DNA of 64,000 nucleotides from Pomacea canaliculata (GCF_003073045.1 NC_037594.1:31670737-31734736); one strand, 5' to 3'; shown: positions 34,451-45,186, counted from the first letter of the stretch. Program-made: numbers and translations. The notes: generated by a model from the letters alone, not told the origin.

Positions 34451-36545
34451 ACTCTTGTATATGGCTCTCACTTGCGGAGAGAGGTCTTCACAATATAAAT
34501 GTTAGTTCCTTTCAGTTTGTTGAGTTGTTTTAATATCAGAGTTTTATCCTTTAAGAATGTAGTTCTTGCAATGATTAGAGTGTCTGTGAACTCGTTCAAG
34601 GCAATCGACTTCTAAACTTGCAGTGGGTGCCATAACACTGTCAAGGGCTGAGAAAGATGAGCTAGAAAGATGGGAAATGTCTAGACACAGGCAAGCACTA
34701 AGATAAGTTAGGACTCAAAAACTTCAATACTCTACAGAAAGATCGCGGGAATACCTCGTTTGTTTTTAGAGGTAGTTTCTATTTGCATTGCTCACAAAAA
34801 TGTACTTTTACAATATTTTGAGCACTTTGTCGCATATCCAAGGCCTTTCATTAAGGGTCGGTTATGCACAGACGCAAACATAGTCACACCTCAGTTGGAG
34901 CTATCTTTTTAAGATGATGATGATGATGATGATGATGATCTAGTTTTGTAACGCCTAGTATCCGCATCACAAAGATGCGCTCAATGCGCGGTGATCCCAG
35001 CAGCCACCAAACTGCAGGTCAAATGAGGAACTTCAAATATTTCTAAACAAGTGAGACTTAAGATTTCTCTTAAAAGAGGCAAGACTATTAGACTCCTTGG
35101 TCGAGAGGGGAAGCGAGTTCCACAGAAGCGGGGCTACATTGGAGAAGGATCTGAAACCCATAGACTTCTTGTTAGTATTTCCTGACTGAACAGACGGTCG
35201 TCTAAGTCTGAAGTGGCTGCTGAACGAAGGTTCCGCTGAGGTTGGTGACGGCGAATGAGTTCTTGTAGCATCCATGACTTTGACCTCTAAACAACACTCT
35301 TCTACTGCACAGACAGCCTCACGCACCGGCTCACTGTCTGTACTGAATGAACGATAGAGTTCAGTGTCATCTGCAAACATCTTACGGTTCACACTATGCT
35401 TCTCAATGAGAGGACCAAGCTGAGATGTGTAAATAGAAAATAGAACAGGGCCCAAAACAGAGCCCTGCGGGACACCGCACAACAATGGAACTGTCACTGA
35501 AGAAGCCTGATTGACCATCACCCTTTGTGTACGGTCACTGAGGTAGGAATGGAACCCCTGCAAGGCGGAACCACCAATGCCCACCTTCATCTGGAGACGA
35601 GTCAGAAGAGTGGTGTGATCAATGACATCGAAGGCCGCACTCAGGTCAAGGAGGACCACAAGAGTCACTTTCCCTGCATCCGCACTGCACAGAAGATCGT
35701 TCATAAGACAGAAGGGCTGTCTCACAGCTGTGCTTGGGTCTGTACGCCGATTGGAATTTATCCAAAATGCTGTAGCGATCCAGGTGGAGTGTCAACTGCT
35801 GAGCAACTACACGCTCCACAAGTTTCGAAACAAAAGGCAAATGCGACACAGGTCTATAGTTTTTACACAAGCTAGGGTCCAAGTTGTGCTTCTTTAAGAC
35901 AGGCTTGATCACAGCTGTTTTAAATTGTCTAGGTACAGTGGCAGAGAAAATGCACCCCAATGTTCAGTCCACTTTTTCTCTTGGCTTCAAAGTCACCATT
36001 CATTATAATAATCGATGTGTTAAACAGAGAAATAAAGTACCATTGTGGCATTGTCATTATAGCAACCATTTGTGTACAGTATTTTAAACAGAAGTCGAAG
36101 AATTGTTTGGCCTTAAACTTTACATTTCTTTTGGAAATGTCAGATTTAAAAAGTCAGCTATTTATTAACAAGTTGTGACAGTCTTTCCAAGTCATTGTTC
36201 TGTCAGAGATTTTGCAGTCATCTTGATAATGGTGTTAATGGTGTGACAAAAGGCATGCAGACATTGTTACATGACCCTTTAAGTTCAGTTCAGTTTTTTT
36301 TTTTTTTTTTTGAACAGCAGAGTGATGTACATAATAATACTTAATATTACATACTCCAAACAGTTTCTTTGCAAAAAAGACATGAAAGAAGACAAAATTA
36401 TGCTTGCATTTTTTTATTTAGCTTTTATGACAAACATTTTTTTGTCTCGGGTTGATTGGATTTCAGCTATATAAAGCAAGTTTATTATCAAGTAATCAAA
36501 AAACAAAGCACGTCAATATAAATGTGAGTATTTATCTAAAATAAG
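34451..36545 (+). repeat. dispersed repeat, copy R3, interrupted by a LINE
   Basis: Same sequence as R1 (8614-9688): left part 34451-34915, right part 35949-36545. Between them sits a minus-strand LINE. The right part again has CTATATAAAG followed by the UBF-like exon at 36546, and then runs into the tandem array. Confidence 0.88.
34916..35948 (-). mobile_element. CR1/L2-type LINE, 5'-truncated
   Basis: The minus strand encodes RT motifs NYRPVSHLPFVSKLVER, FQSAYRPKHSCETALL, LLDLSAAFDVIDHTTLL, GVPQGSVLGPVLFSIYTS and KMFADDTELY (YADD box as FADD), then the C-terminal PLLWNSLPLSTKE tail. Two frames are needed (switch near 35700), and the palm-thumb segment after FADD has an internal deletion. 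The 3' end is an (ATC)n microsatellite at 34914-34940, as in L2-like elements. R1 provides the uninterrupted target (TTTTTAAGATGCACCC, about 9073-9088). Confidence 0.92.
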
Positions 36546-36729
36546 GCTGGGTCGACTCATGGACTAGCAATGACAGACTTACTCTGATCGAGTCAATTCG
36601 ATCACAATGCCCAGATAATGATTCTTTGTCATATAAAGTAAGAGAAAATACAATAAACTGGATAAAGTGACTGTCGGCAATCACAGTACAGAGCAATGCC
36701 GAAGAATGTGGAAAGAATTGGAAAAGCAG
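36546..36729 (+). pseudogene. UBF-like N-terminal exon, 1-bp deletion
   Basis: Same exon as at 9689: DSWTSNDRLTLIESIRSQ, NDSLSYKVREN. One G is missing in the TGGGATAAAG word (about 36660), which shifts the frame before DKVTV. It begins the UBF-like cluster. Confidence 0.78.
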
Positions 36730-37088
36730 GTATGGTGTGTGTTTTAGAGATTTATTTGCAGGGCTATGCATTGCTACTGTATAATGTATCACATAAAAAA
36801 AATCAGTTTTTAGAAGCTACTGCAATGATGAAAGCAGATATGGACTAAGTTCACATACATCATACAGTCTTATTTTGAATGCTGTCTGCTTCACACACAC
36901 AAAGGCTTACCAATGCAGTATTTTAGCAAATATGCATGTTTAATGTTCATATTCAAAGTGAGCGCATTTATGAAAATTAACCATGACACTAGCCAGCACG
37001 TGTGATTTACAGTTTACAGTTGATTAAAATAAAAGTATTACTGATGCTAGTGAAGGATGTTTTCGATGCGTAAATGATTTTGTTACAG

Positions 37089-37213
37089 CTGAGCACCTCT
37101 CAGTTATCTGACAAATTGCTTGCAAAGTATTCAAAGCTGGAGCCCTCAAAAAAAAAAAAAAAAAAAAAAAGAAGTGGAGTAGTAAAGCCATGGAAGCAAT
37201 ACCAGATTATGAG
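37089..37213 (+). pseudogene. HMG-box exon LSTSQ, unit 1 (out of frame)
   Basis: TTACAG acceptor, GTAAAG donor. Reads LSTSQLSDKLLAKYSKLEPS, then a lysine run encoded by poly(A), then intended WSSKAMEAIPDYE: helices 2 and 3 of an HMG box. Here the A tract has 23 As, which puts WSSKAM out of frame. Confidence 0.7.
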
Positions 37214-37592
37214 GTAAAGTCAATAAGAGCAGCTTGTATGTTGCTGTCAGTTTATTTTGTAGCTATAATGGGAATGAACTATCTTATAGAGTGTGGTGAT
37301 GCATATTTGTTTGCACACTCTGCATATGTGTGTGTGTGTTTTGTATGTTAATGGCATAGGCCATTGTACCTAACCCTGTCTCTTTTCATGTGTTTTAAGG
37401 GCCTTCTTATAAAGGTCTTGTTGGTTGCATTTTTTTTAAACAGTGACTGGGTAAAGCTCAGTGCAAAATGCTATTTCCCTAGATCTGACTAAATATTTTT
37501 GGTTCTCAAAAACAATTTATGAACCATCACAATTTGACTTCTGTAAAGTTTGGATCTATTGGATTCTTCATTTTTTTAAATTTTTTTTTAAG

Positions 37593-37664
37593 GTACGAAA
37601 GCATCGTACCCTTAGTGATATTTTGGAGGATGCTAAAGCAGCATCACCAATAAAAGTGAAAAGG
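37593..37664 (+). CDS. UBF-like linker exon VRKH, unit 1 (open)
   Basis: 24 codons, AAG acceptor and GTGAGT donor, both phase 0. VRKHRTLSDILEDAKAAS corresponds to UBF's VRKFRTLTELILDAQ segment that links the dimerisation region to HMG box 1. Confidence 0.72.
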
Positions 37665-38021
37665 GTGAGTATCAAGTTTTTTCCTGTCATTTTACTTCTA
37701 CCTTGCAAACCTTATAATGTTGTAGGCAGGTTGACTGCTTTGAATTAGGATATAGTATCGTAACAATAACAACAGTTAAATTTAGTACAGCGCATTTTCC
37801 TGTGCAGAGTTGAGCGCTAAGCTATACTTATGACTAGAAACAAGTAGCTTAACATACAACAAAGCAGACGCTTAAACACATAAAATTAGATTCCTATAGA
37901 TTGACTAACATTTAATTAGTTGTGGAGTCAATGAGAATAGAATGTTTAGATTTCTGAGGAAAATAATCCTTATGTCTTCTTGTTGCTTTTAGCTTTTTAA
38001 ATTACTTCTTAAACTGTCCAG

Positions 38022-38165
38022 CAGCCAGTAAAGCCATTGTCTCCAGAAAAAACATATATCAAAAAGCATTTTGAGAAAACGAAGAAAAAATATCCAACAA
38101 CGAAAAAAAAAGAGGTTGAGCAAAATATCTTGCACAGGTGGGAAAACCTCCCACGAAGGAAACGG
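38022..38165 (+). CDS. HMG-box exon QPVKP, unit 1 (open)
   Basis: 48 codons between a CCAG(CAG) acceptor and a GTAAAT donor. QPVKPLSPEKTYIKKHFEK ... KYPTTKKKEVEQNIL..WENLP has the HMG-box 1 layout of UBF (KPLTPYFRFF ... HPEMSN..LTKIL ... YKELP). The conserved Trp precedes ENLP. Start coordinate uncertain by one or two bases. Confidence 0.72.
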
Positions 38166-38558
38166 GTAAATTAAAAAATTTTCTGCTCTAAATTCTTTAA
38201 AAGTTTTCATTTAGTCCCTTGCTACTTATTAATATGACTTCAAATTCTCTTGAAAAATTCATCTTTGAAAAAGATGAATTCATGATGTGATCGCTGGAAA
38301 TACCAAATCTGTTTTTCTTTTTTTAGTTGAACATGAAATGTTGAAGTTCTGCTGTCTGTAGAAAATATGTTTTCTACCTTTGTGTGTATATATATATATG
38401 TGTATGCACTTTTTGTGTAATTATATTCTTTTGATTCATACTGAAGTTTCTATATTTTAAGAAATGTGTTGTAATTAAGCGAGTGGGCGCATGCTGGACG
38501 AGTGCATGGGAGTAAAGTGAACCATTGCGCGCAGGATCCACATTGCAGTCCATTACAG

Positions 38559-38660
38559 TCATATAAAGTAAGAGGCAAGAAAATAAACTGGGATAAAGTG
38601 ACTGTCGGCAATCACAGTACAGAGCAATGCCGAAGAATGTGGAAAGAATTGGAAAAGCAG
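38559..38660 (+). CDS. UBF-like N-terminal exon SYKVRG, unit 1/2 (open)
   Basis: 34 codons, ACAG acceptor, GTATGG donor, phase 0 at both ends. SYKVRGKKINWDKVTVGN then EQCRRMWKELEKQ, matching UBF FKTTESHMDWEKVAF..C..KWVEI. The upstream half of this exon (DSWTSNDRLTLIES), present at 9689 and 36546, is absent from the array copies; a new acceptor (CATTACAG) sits in its place. Confidence 0.75.
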
Positions 38661-39020
38661 GTATGGTGTGTGTTTTAGAGATTTATTTGCAGGGCTATGC
38701 ATTGCTACTGTATAATGTATCACATAAAAAAAATCAGTTTTTAGAAGCTACTGCAATGATGAAAGCAGATATGGACTAAGTTCACATACATCATACAGTC
38801 TTATTTTGAATGCTGTCTGCTTCACACACACAAAGGCTTACCAATGCAGTATTTTAGCAAATATGCATGGTTTAATGTTCATATTCAAAGTGAGCGCATT
38901 TATGAAAATTAACCATGACACTAGCCAGCACGTGTGATTTACAGTTTACAGTTGATTAAAATAAAAGTATTACTGATGCTAGTGAAGGATGTTTTCGATG
39001 CGTAAATGATTTTGTTACAG

Positions 39021-39146
39021 CTGAGCACCTCTCAGTTATCTGACAAATTGCTTGCAAAGTATTCAAAGCTGGAGCCCTCAAAAAAAAAAAAAAAAAAAAA
39101 AAAGAAGTGGAGTAGTAAAGCCATGGAAGCAATACCAGATTATGAG
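39021..39146 (+). CDS. HMG-box exon LSTSQ, unit 2 (open)
   Basis: 42 codons. The A tract encodes nine lysines in frame, so LEPSKKKK...WSSKAMEAIPDYE is continuous. HMG-box helices 2-3; compare UBF box 2 (KDSLGKQWSQLS...KWIHKALEQRKEYE). Confidence 0.72.
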
Positions 39147-39520
39147 GTAAAGTCAATAAGAGCAGCTTGTATGTTGCTGTCAGTTTATTTTGTAGCTATA
39201 ATGGGAATGAACTATCTTATAGAGTGTGGTGATGCATATTTGTTTGCACACTCTGCATATGTGTGTGTGTGTTTTGTATGTTAATGGCATAGGCCATTGT
39301 ACCTAACCCTGTCTCTTTTCATGTGTTTAAGGGCCTTCTTATAAAGGTCTTGTTGGTTGCATTTTTTTTAAACAGTGACTGGGTAAAGCTCAGTGCAAAA
39401 TGCTATTTCCTAGATCTGACTAAATATTTTTGGTTCTCAAAAACAATTTATGAACCATCACAATTTGACTTCTGTAAAGTTTGGATCTTTGGATTCTTCA
39501 TTTTTTAAATTTTTTTTAAG

Positions 39521-39593
39521 GTACGAAAGCATCGTACCCTTAGTGATATTTTGGAGGATGCTAAAGACAGCATCACCAATAAAAGTGAAAAGG
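39521..39593 (+). pseudogene. linker exon VRKH, unit 2 (+1 base)
   Basis: Identical to unit 1 except for one inserted A (AAAGACAGC for AAAGCAGC), giving 73 bases and a frame change. Confidence 0.72.
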
Positions 39594-39950
39594 GTGAGTA
39601 TCAAGTTTTTTCCTGTCATTTTACTTCTACCTTGCAAACCTTATAATGTTGTAGGCAGGTTGACTGCTTTGAATTAGGATATAGTATCGTAACAATAACA
39701 ACAGTTAAATTTAGTACAGCGCATTTTCCTGTGCAGAGTTGAGCGCTAAGCTATACTTATGACTAGAAACAAGTAGCTTAACATACAACAAAGCAGACGC
39801 TTAAACACATAAAATTAGATTCCTATAGATTGACTAACATTTAATTAGTTGTGGAGTCAATGAGAATAGAATGTTTAGATTTCTGAGGAAAATAATCCTT
39901 ATGTCTTCTTGTTGCTTTTAGCTTTTTAAATTACTTCTTAAACTGTCCAG

Positions 39951-40094
39951 CAGCCAGTAAAGCCATTACATCCCGAACAAATGTACATTAAAAAACATCT
40001 GATGAAGATGAAAAGCAAACAGCCCCTAACAAACAGAAAAGAGATCTACAAAAAGATCTTGGAGAGGTGGGAAAACCTCCCACCAAGGAAACGG
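39951..40094 (+). CDS. HMG-box exon QPVKP, unit 2 (open, strongly diverged)
   Basis: 48 open codons: QPVKPLHPEQMYIKKHLMK ... KEIYKKILERWENLPP. First 16 and last ~26 bases equal unit 1, but about 37 of 144 positions differ in between, most of them changing the residue, while adjoining introns are practically unchanged. Confidence 0.74.
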
Positions 40095-40486
40095 GTAAAT
40101 TAAAAATTTTCTGCTCTAAATTCTTTAAAAGTTTTCATTTAGTCCCTTGCTACTTATTAATATGACTTCAAATTCTCTTGAAAAATTCATCTTTGAAAAA
40201 GATGAATTCATGATGTGATCGCTGGAAATACCAAATCTGTTTTTCTTTTTTTAGTTGAACATGAAATGTTGAAGTTCTGCTGTCTGTAGAAAATATGTTT
40301 TCTACCTTTGTGTGTATATATATATATGTGTATGCACTTTTTGTGTAATTATATTCTTTTGATTCATACTGAAGTTTCTATATTTTAAGAAATGTGTTGT
40401 AATTAAGCGAGTGGGCGCATGCTGGACGAGTGCATGGGAGTAAAGTGAACCATTGCGCGCAGGATCCACATTGCAGTCCATTACAG

Positions 40487-40588
40487 TCATATAAAGTAAG
40501 AGGCAAGAAAATAAACTGGGATAAAGTGACTGTCGGCAATCACAGTACAGAGCAATGCCGAAGAATGTGGAAAGAATTGGAAAAGCAG
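40487..40588 (+). CDS. UBF-like N-terminal exon SYKVRG, unit 2/3 (open)
   Basis: 102 bases, identical in translation to 38559-38660; same acceptor and donor. Confidence 0.74.
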
Positions 40589-40947
40589 GTATGGTGTGTG
40601 TTTTAGAGATTTATTTGCAGGGCTATGCATTGCTACTGTATAATGTATCACATAAAAAAAATCAGTTTTTAGAAGCTACTGCAATGATGAAAGCAGATAT
40701 AGACTAAGTTCACATACATCATACAGTCTTATTTTGAATGCTGTCTGCTTCACACACACAAAGGCTTACCAATGCAGTATTTTAGCAAATATGCATGGTT
40801 AATGTTCATATTCAAAGTGAGCGCATTTATGAAAATTAACCATGACACTAGCCAGCACGTGTGATTTACAGTTTACAGTTGATTAAAATAAAAGTATTAC
40901 TGATGCTAGTGAAGGATGTTTTCGATGCGTAAATGATTTTGTTACAG

Positions 40948-41073
40948 CTGAGCACCTCTCAGTTATCTGACAAATTGCTTGCAAAGTATTCAAAGCTGGA
41001 GCCCTCAAAAAAAAAAAAAAAAAAAAAAAAGAAGTGGAGTAGTAAAGCCATGGAAGCAATACCAGATTATGAG
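40948..41073 (+). CDS. HMG-box exon LSTSQ, unit 3 (open)
   Basis: Same as unit 2 (nine-lysine tract in frame), 126 bases with phase-0 ends. Confidence 0.72.
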
Positions 41074-41454
41074 GTAAAGTCAATAAGAGCAGCTTGTATG
41101 TTGCTGTCAGTTTATTTGTAGCTATAATGGGAATGAACTATCTTATAGAGTGTGGTGATGCATATTTGTTTGCACACTCTGCATATGTGTGTGTGTGTTT
41201 TGTATGTTAATGGCATAGGCCATTGTACCTAACCCTGTCTCTTTTCATGTGTTTTAAGGGCCTTCTTATAAAGGTGTTGTGGGTTGCATTTTTTTTTTAA
41301 CAGTGACTGGGTAAAGCTCAGTGCAAAATGCTATTTCCCTAGATCTGACTAAATATTTTTAATTGGTTCTCAAAAACAATTATGAACCATCACAATTTGA
41401 CTTCTGTAAAGTTTGGATCTATTGGATTCTTCATTTTTTTTAATTTTTTTTAAG

Positions 41455-41527
41455 GTACGAAAGCATCGTACCCTTAAGTGACATTTGGAGGATGCTAAAA
41501 CAGCATCACCAATAAAAAGTGAAAAGG
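41455..41527 (+). pseudogene. linker exon VRKH, unit 3 (stop)
   Basis: An extra A after CCCTTA gives VRKHRTLK followed by TGA; other small changes (AAAACAGC, AAAAAGTG) show further decay. 73 bases. Confidence 0.72.
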
Positions 41528-41884
41528 GTGAGAATTAAGTTTTTTCCTGTCATTTTACTTCTACCTTGCAAACCTTATAATGTTGTAGGCAGGTTGACTG
41601 CTTTGAATTAGGATATAGTATCGTAACAATAACAACAGTTAAATTTAGTACAGCGCATTTTCCTGTGCAGAGTTGAGCGCTAAGCTATACTTATGACTAG
41701 AAACAAGTAGCTTAACATACAACAAAGCAGACGCTTAAACACATAAAATTAGATTCCTATAGATTGACTAACATTTAATTAGTTGTGGAGTCAATGAGAA
41801 TAGAATGTTTAGATTTCTGAGGAAAATAATCCTTATGTCTTCTTGTTGCTTTTAGCTTTTTAAATTACTTCTTAAACTGTCCAG

Positions 41885-42026
41885 CAGCCAGTAAAGCCAT
41901 TTAAATCCGGAAAAATGTACATAAAAAACATTTTAAGAAGAAAAAAAGAAAATATCCGACAACAAAGAAAAAAGAGATGAGAAACAGATCATGGAGAGGT
42001 GGGAAAACCTCCCACCAAGGAAACGG
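41885..42026 (+). pseudogene. HMG-box exon QPVKP, unit 3 (2-bp loss)
   Basis: 142 bases. QPVKPFKSGKMYIKN.., then frameshift to a TGA. Without the loss it would resemble unit 1 (KKYPTTKKKE) at one end and unit 2 (ERWENLPP) at the other, so the core is a mosaic. Confidence 0.7.
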
Positions 42027-42420
42027 GTAAATTAAAAAATTTCTGCTCTAAATTCTTTAAAAGTTTTCATTTAGTCCCTTGCTACTTATTAATATGACTT
42101 CAAATTCTCTTGAAAAATTCATCTTTGAAAAAGATGAATTCATGATGTGATCGCTGGAAATACCAAATCTGTTTTTCTTTTTTTAGTTGAACATGAAATG
42201 TTGAAGTTCTGCTGTCTGTAGAAAATATGTTTTCTACCTTTGTGTGTATATATATATATATGTGTATGCACTTTTTGTGTAATTATATTCTTTTGATTCA
42301 TACTGAAGTTTCTATATTTTAAGAAATGTGTTGTAATTAAGAGAGTGGGCGCATGCTGGACGAGTGCATGGGAGTAAAGTGAACCATTGCGCGCAGGATC
42401 CACATTGCAGTCCATTACAG

Positions 42421-42522
42421 TCATATAAAGTAAGAGGCAAGAAAATAAACTGGGATAAAGTGACTGTCAGCAATCACAGTGCAGAGCAATGCCGAAGAAT
42501 GTGGCAAGAATTGGAAAAGCAG
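42421..42522 (+). CDS. UBF-like N-terminal exon SYKVRG, unit 3/4 (open)
   Basis: 34 codons with three replacements relative to the other array copies (VSNHSAEQC, MWQELEKQ). The intron after it is the TTTTTCTCTG variant and the LSTSQ exon of a fourth unit is missing. Confidence 0.72.
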
Positions 42523-43279
42523 GTATGGTGTGTGTTTTAGAGATTTTTCTCTGTTTTTCCAGTGTAAAGGTTACAGAGATTGCTACTATCTTATAGAGCG
42601 TGGTGATGCACATTTGTTTGCACACTCTGCATATGTGTGTGTGTGTTTTGTATGTTAATGGCATAGGCCATTGTACCTAACCCTGTCTCTTTTCATGTGT
42701 TTTAAGGGCCTTCTTATAAAGGTGTTGTGGGTTGCTCAGTGCAAGATGCTATTTCCCTAGATCTGACTAAATATTTTTAATTGGATAATACAAATAACTA
42801 TTAGTCTAGAATCATCAAACGTGTAATTAAAAGTAGCACACTGATTTTGTGATTGCACTACTTGGAATATGTACATATTGTCTGAATTTTTGTGTGTGTA
42901 CTAACCTACTGTTAGTGTTGATTTTGTTGTCTGAACATATGTCTGCATGTTTCACATTTTTTACTGTTACTGTAACCCACAAGTTCGTCACTTGTCAGGC
43001 ACTGAAAGTTGTTGCTCATGCTTGTAAACTGCTGAAGTCTGTGTACATGCATGTGCAATCATGAACGCACATGTATGCTGAGTAGGTTGTCTTTGGTTTT
43101 TGCAAAAAAGAGTATTTGTGATAATAGAGGCAGCTCACTGAGAAGGACTATAAAGTTGGATACTTTCCTGTCAAAAAAAAAATTTTTAATTGGTTCTCAA
43201 AAACAATTATGAACCATCACAATTTGACTTCTGTAAAGTTTGGATCTATTGGATTCTTCATTTTTTTTTCTTTTTTAAG

Positions 43280-43354
43280 GTTCGTAAGCATAGAACACTT
43301 CCAGAACTTTTATCTGATGCTCAGACTGTTTCACCTAAAGTAAAAAGGAAAAGA
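43280..43354 (+). CDS. UBF-like linker exon VRKH, divergent copy (open)
   Basis: 25 codons: VRKHRTLPELLSDAQTVS then KVKRKR, closer to UBF (VRKFRTLTELILDAQ) than the array copies are. The ~80 bases upstream and ~55 downstream are almost identical to the array introns, whereas the exon itself is heavily substituted. Confidence 0.75.
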
Positions 43355-43435
43355 GTGAGTATCAACTTTTTTCCTGTCATTTTACTTCTACCTTGCAAAC
43401 CTTATAATGTTGTTGTTGTTTTGTTGTTGTAAAGC

Positions 43436-44250
43436 ACTGAGTCATTAGGAATGACCCTCTATAAATAATCCTTATAACTACTTTCGGCGCTGCGCTTAGT
43501 GACAACATGGTCTGTGTCTATGTTCTGTAATAGTAACCAGTGGCAGACACTTTACTGAGAAGGATTAATAAAGATGTTTTGTATTCGTGTTGTATTTGTA
43601 AGCCTTTCTGTCATTCACCGACTGTAGGAACGCTTTAAGACAACGGACAGAACTAAAAGCTTTGGCCATGAAGACGACAGCCTACCAGCTACGTCATTCG
43701 AGACAAGCAAAATCTTAAATTCCTTTGACGTCACGCCATGATGCAATATTGTGAATTGTGTCACATCAATCACGTGAGAGTGTACCTAACGTGTTCGGCC
43801 ACATTTAAGTGTGTAAGGAACCATTCCAGTAAGTTAAATCGCCAGCCATTACAACCAAGCTGAGGTTTTACGGAGAGATAGTGAAGAAAAACAGTAAGTA
43901 GAGGTGAATATGTGTGGATGTACGAGTGAATGAAACCACTCTAAGACATTTTAAGATGTAGATTACACAGTGTCAATAACAGTAAATAATTTCTGAGAAA
44001 TAAATTTGATTTGATTTAAAAGTTTGATATATTTGAAAGTGTTTTATATGTTGATAATTTCTTCTTAATATTTAATGGATGATAGGTGAATATGTAGTCA
44101 CAACCATCGTGTCGGAAATTTTATGTTTGATACTGTTTGCAAATCACTTTATCTGATACCTGATTACAAGCGCGTTTAAAGCTGTATTTTAATTTTAAAA
44201 CTTTATTTGCTCACCGTTTTATGTTTTGTTCATTTAATCTGAATTTCAAG
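43436..44250. other. no gene; possible gene start region
   Basis: AT-rich. Contains AATAAAG-like words (43567) and a start codon context at 44251, but nothing decisive. Confidence 0.35.
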
Positions 44251-44307
44251 ATGGCAACGACATCAGGTACTCAAGAGCCTCAGGAGGCCGGAATAACTCC
44301 TGAAAAG
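44251..44307 (+). CDS. candidate first exon (weak)
   Basis: ATG in the context TTCAAGATGGC opens MATTSGTQEPQEAGITPEK, then a poor donor (AAG/GTCCGG) or read-through to a stop at about 44350. Polar, acidic residues as in the N-terminal tail expected before a UBF-like module, but no homology can be claimed. Confidence 0.25.
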
Positions 44308-44803
44308 GTCCGGCCAACGGTTAAGACATTTAATGTTTATGAAATTAATTAGCGATGAGATGTAGATGACACAAAATAAAAGAACGCTACTCCCTCAGCG
44401 TCAACCTCCTCCTACGGTTAACAGACGGGCTGGCGGGATGACTGATTGGACCAGCAGGTTAATCCAATGAATTACTTCACGCAGTTCGTGAAGTTAAGGT
44501 GATTAAAGCCGTATCGGCGAAGATGTTATATTCCGATTGAATTAATTACTACACCACACTCGGAATACACATGTTAATACTCCACTGGAAAAAACGTTGG
44601 ATATCCGTTGAAGGCAGTTAACCCACACACAGTTCACTCCCCACGGAGCTCTGTACTCTCCAACTGCTTGGTCTCGACTGTCTCGAGAAACGTTAGAACC
44701 ACCCAGTTAACTCATCCTTTTTCTCCTCCTGACCAATCAGGCCCCCCTAGCGACCAGGTAACTAGGACGACCTCCTAACAGTCTTTCTTGGAGACCTCTC
44801 CAG

Positions 44804-45010
44804 AGTCGCCCTTCGATGGACTCCAGACGGCCGAAGAAAACGAGGCCGCCCAAAGGAAACTTGGAGGAGAACAACTGAAAGGGAGATGAAATTAAAGGGC
44901 TGGACATGGTGTCACCTAGAGCGGGTTTCAGCCGATCGACATCGGTGGCGGACTCTGGTCGAGGCCTTATGTGCAACCTGATGCACGAAGAGGACAAGAA
45001 GAAGTCTAAG
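44804..45010 (+). mobile_element. RTE/Proto2-like LINE 3' coding tail
   Basis: Reads VALRWTPDGRRKRGRPKETW, then RRTTEREMKLKGWTW and RWRTLVEALCAT, the well-known C-terminal extension (RWxPxGxRxRGRPKxTWRR...DRxxWR) of many invertebrate LINEs. The open frame extends to a TGA near 44980. RT not present. Confidence 0.8.
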
Positions 45011-45110
45011 ATAGGCTCCAGTAATTTTTTTGTTAGGGGATGTGGGGTTAATTTTCAAGCATAACAAGCCATCGGAAAATTTCATTTAATCTGTACCTCT
45101 TTATTTCCAG

Positions 45111-45186
45111 TCTGTGAGAGCCCAAGCTATGACACACTTTATGACATTTGCTTTTGGGAGTGACTTCAAAATAACACGTGTATCAG
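45111..45186 (+). CDS. UBF-cluster exon of unknown content (form A)
   Basis: TTTCCAG acceptor, GTGAGA donor, 76 bases, open: SVRAQAMTHFMTFAFGSDFK. The flanking introns match those around 49773-49858, but the exon does not. Not recognised as an HMG segment. Confidence 0.45.

Larger units (their letters stand above)
36630..42522 (+). repeat. tandem array of ~1.93-kb UBF-like exon units (3 copies)
   Basis: Matching landmarks recur at 37089/39021/40948 and 38559/40487/42421, spacings 1932, 1927, 1928 and 1934. Each unit holds four exon-like segments in the order LSTSQ (HMG-box helices 2-3), VRKH (UBF linker), QPVKP (HMG-box helices 1-2) and SYKVRG (UBF N-terminal segment). Introns agree in nearly every base between units. 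Exon lengths are multiples of three in intact copies (126, 72, 144, 102), with both ends in phase 0, so units can be added without shifting frame. Confidence 0.9.

Noticed and set aside
36630..42522. CRISPR-like or satellite interpretation of the regular 1.93-kb array
   Set aside because: Units hold spliced coding exons and are far too long and too few; eukaryotic context.
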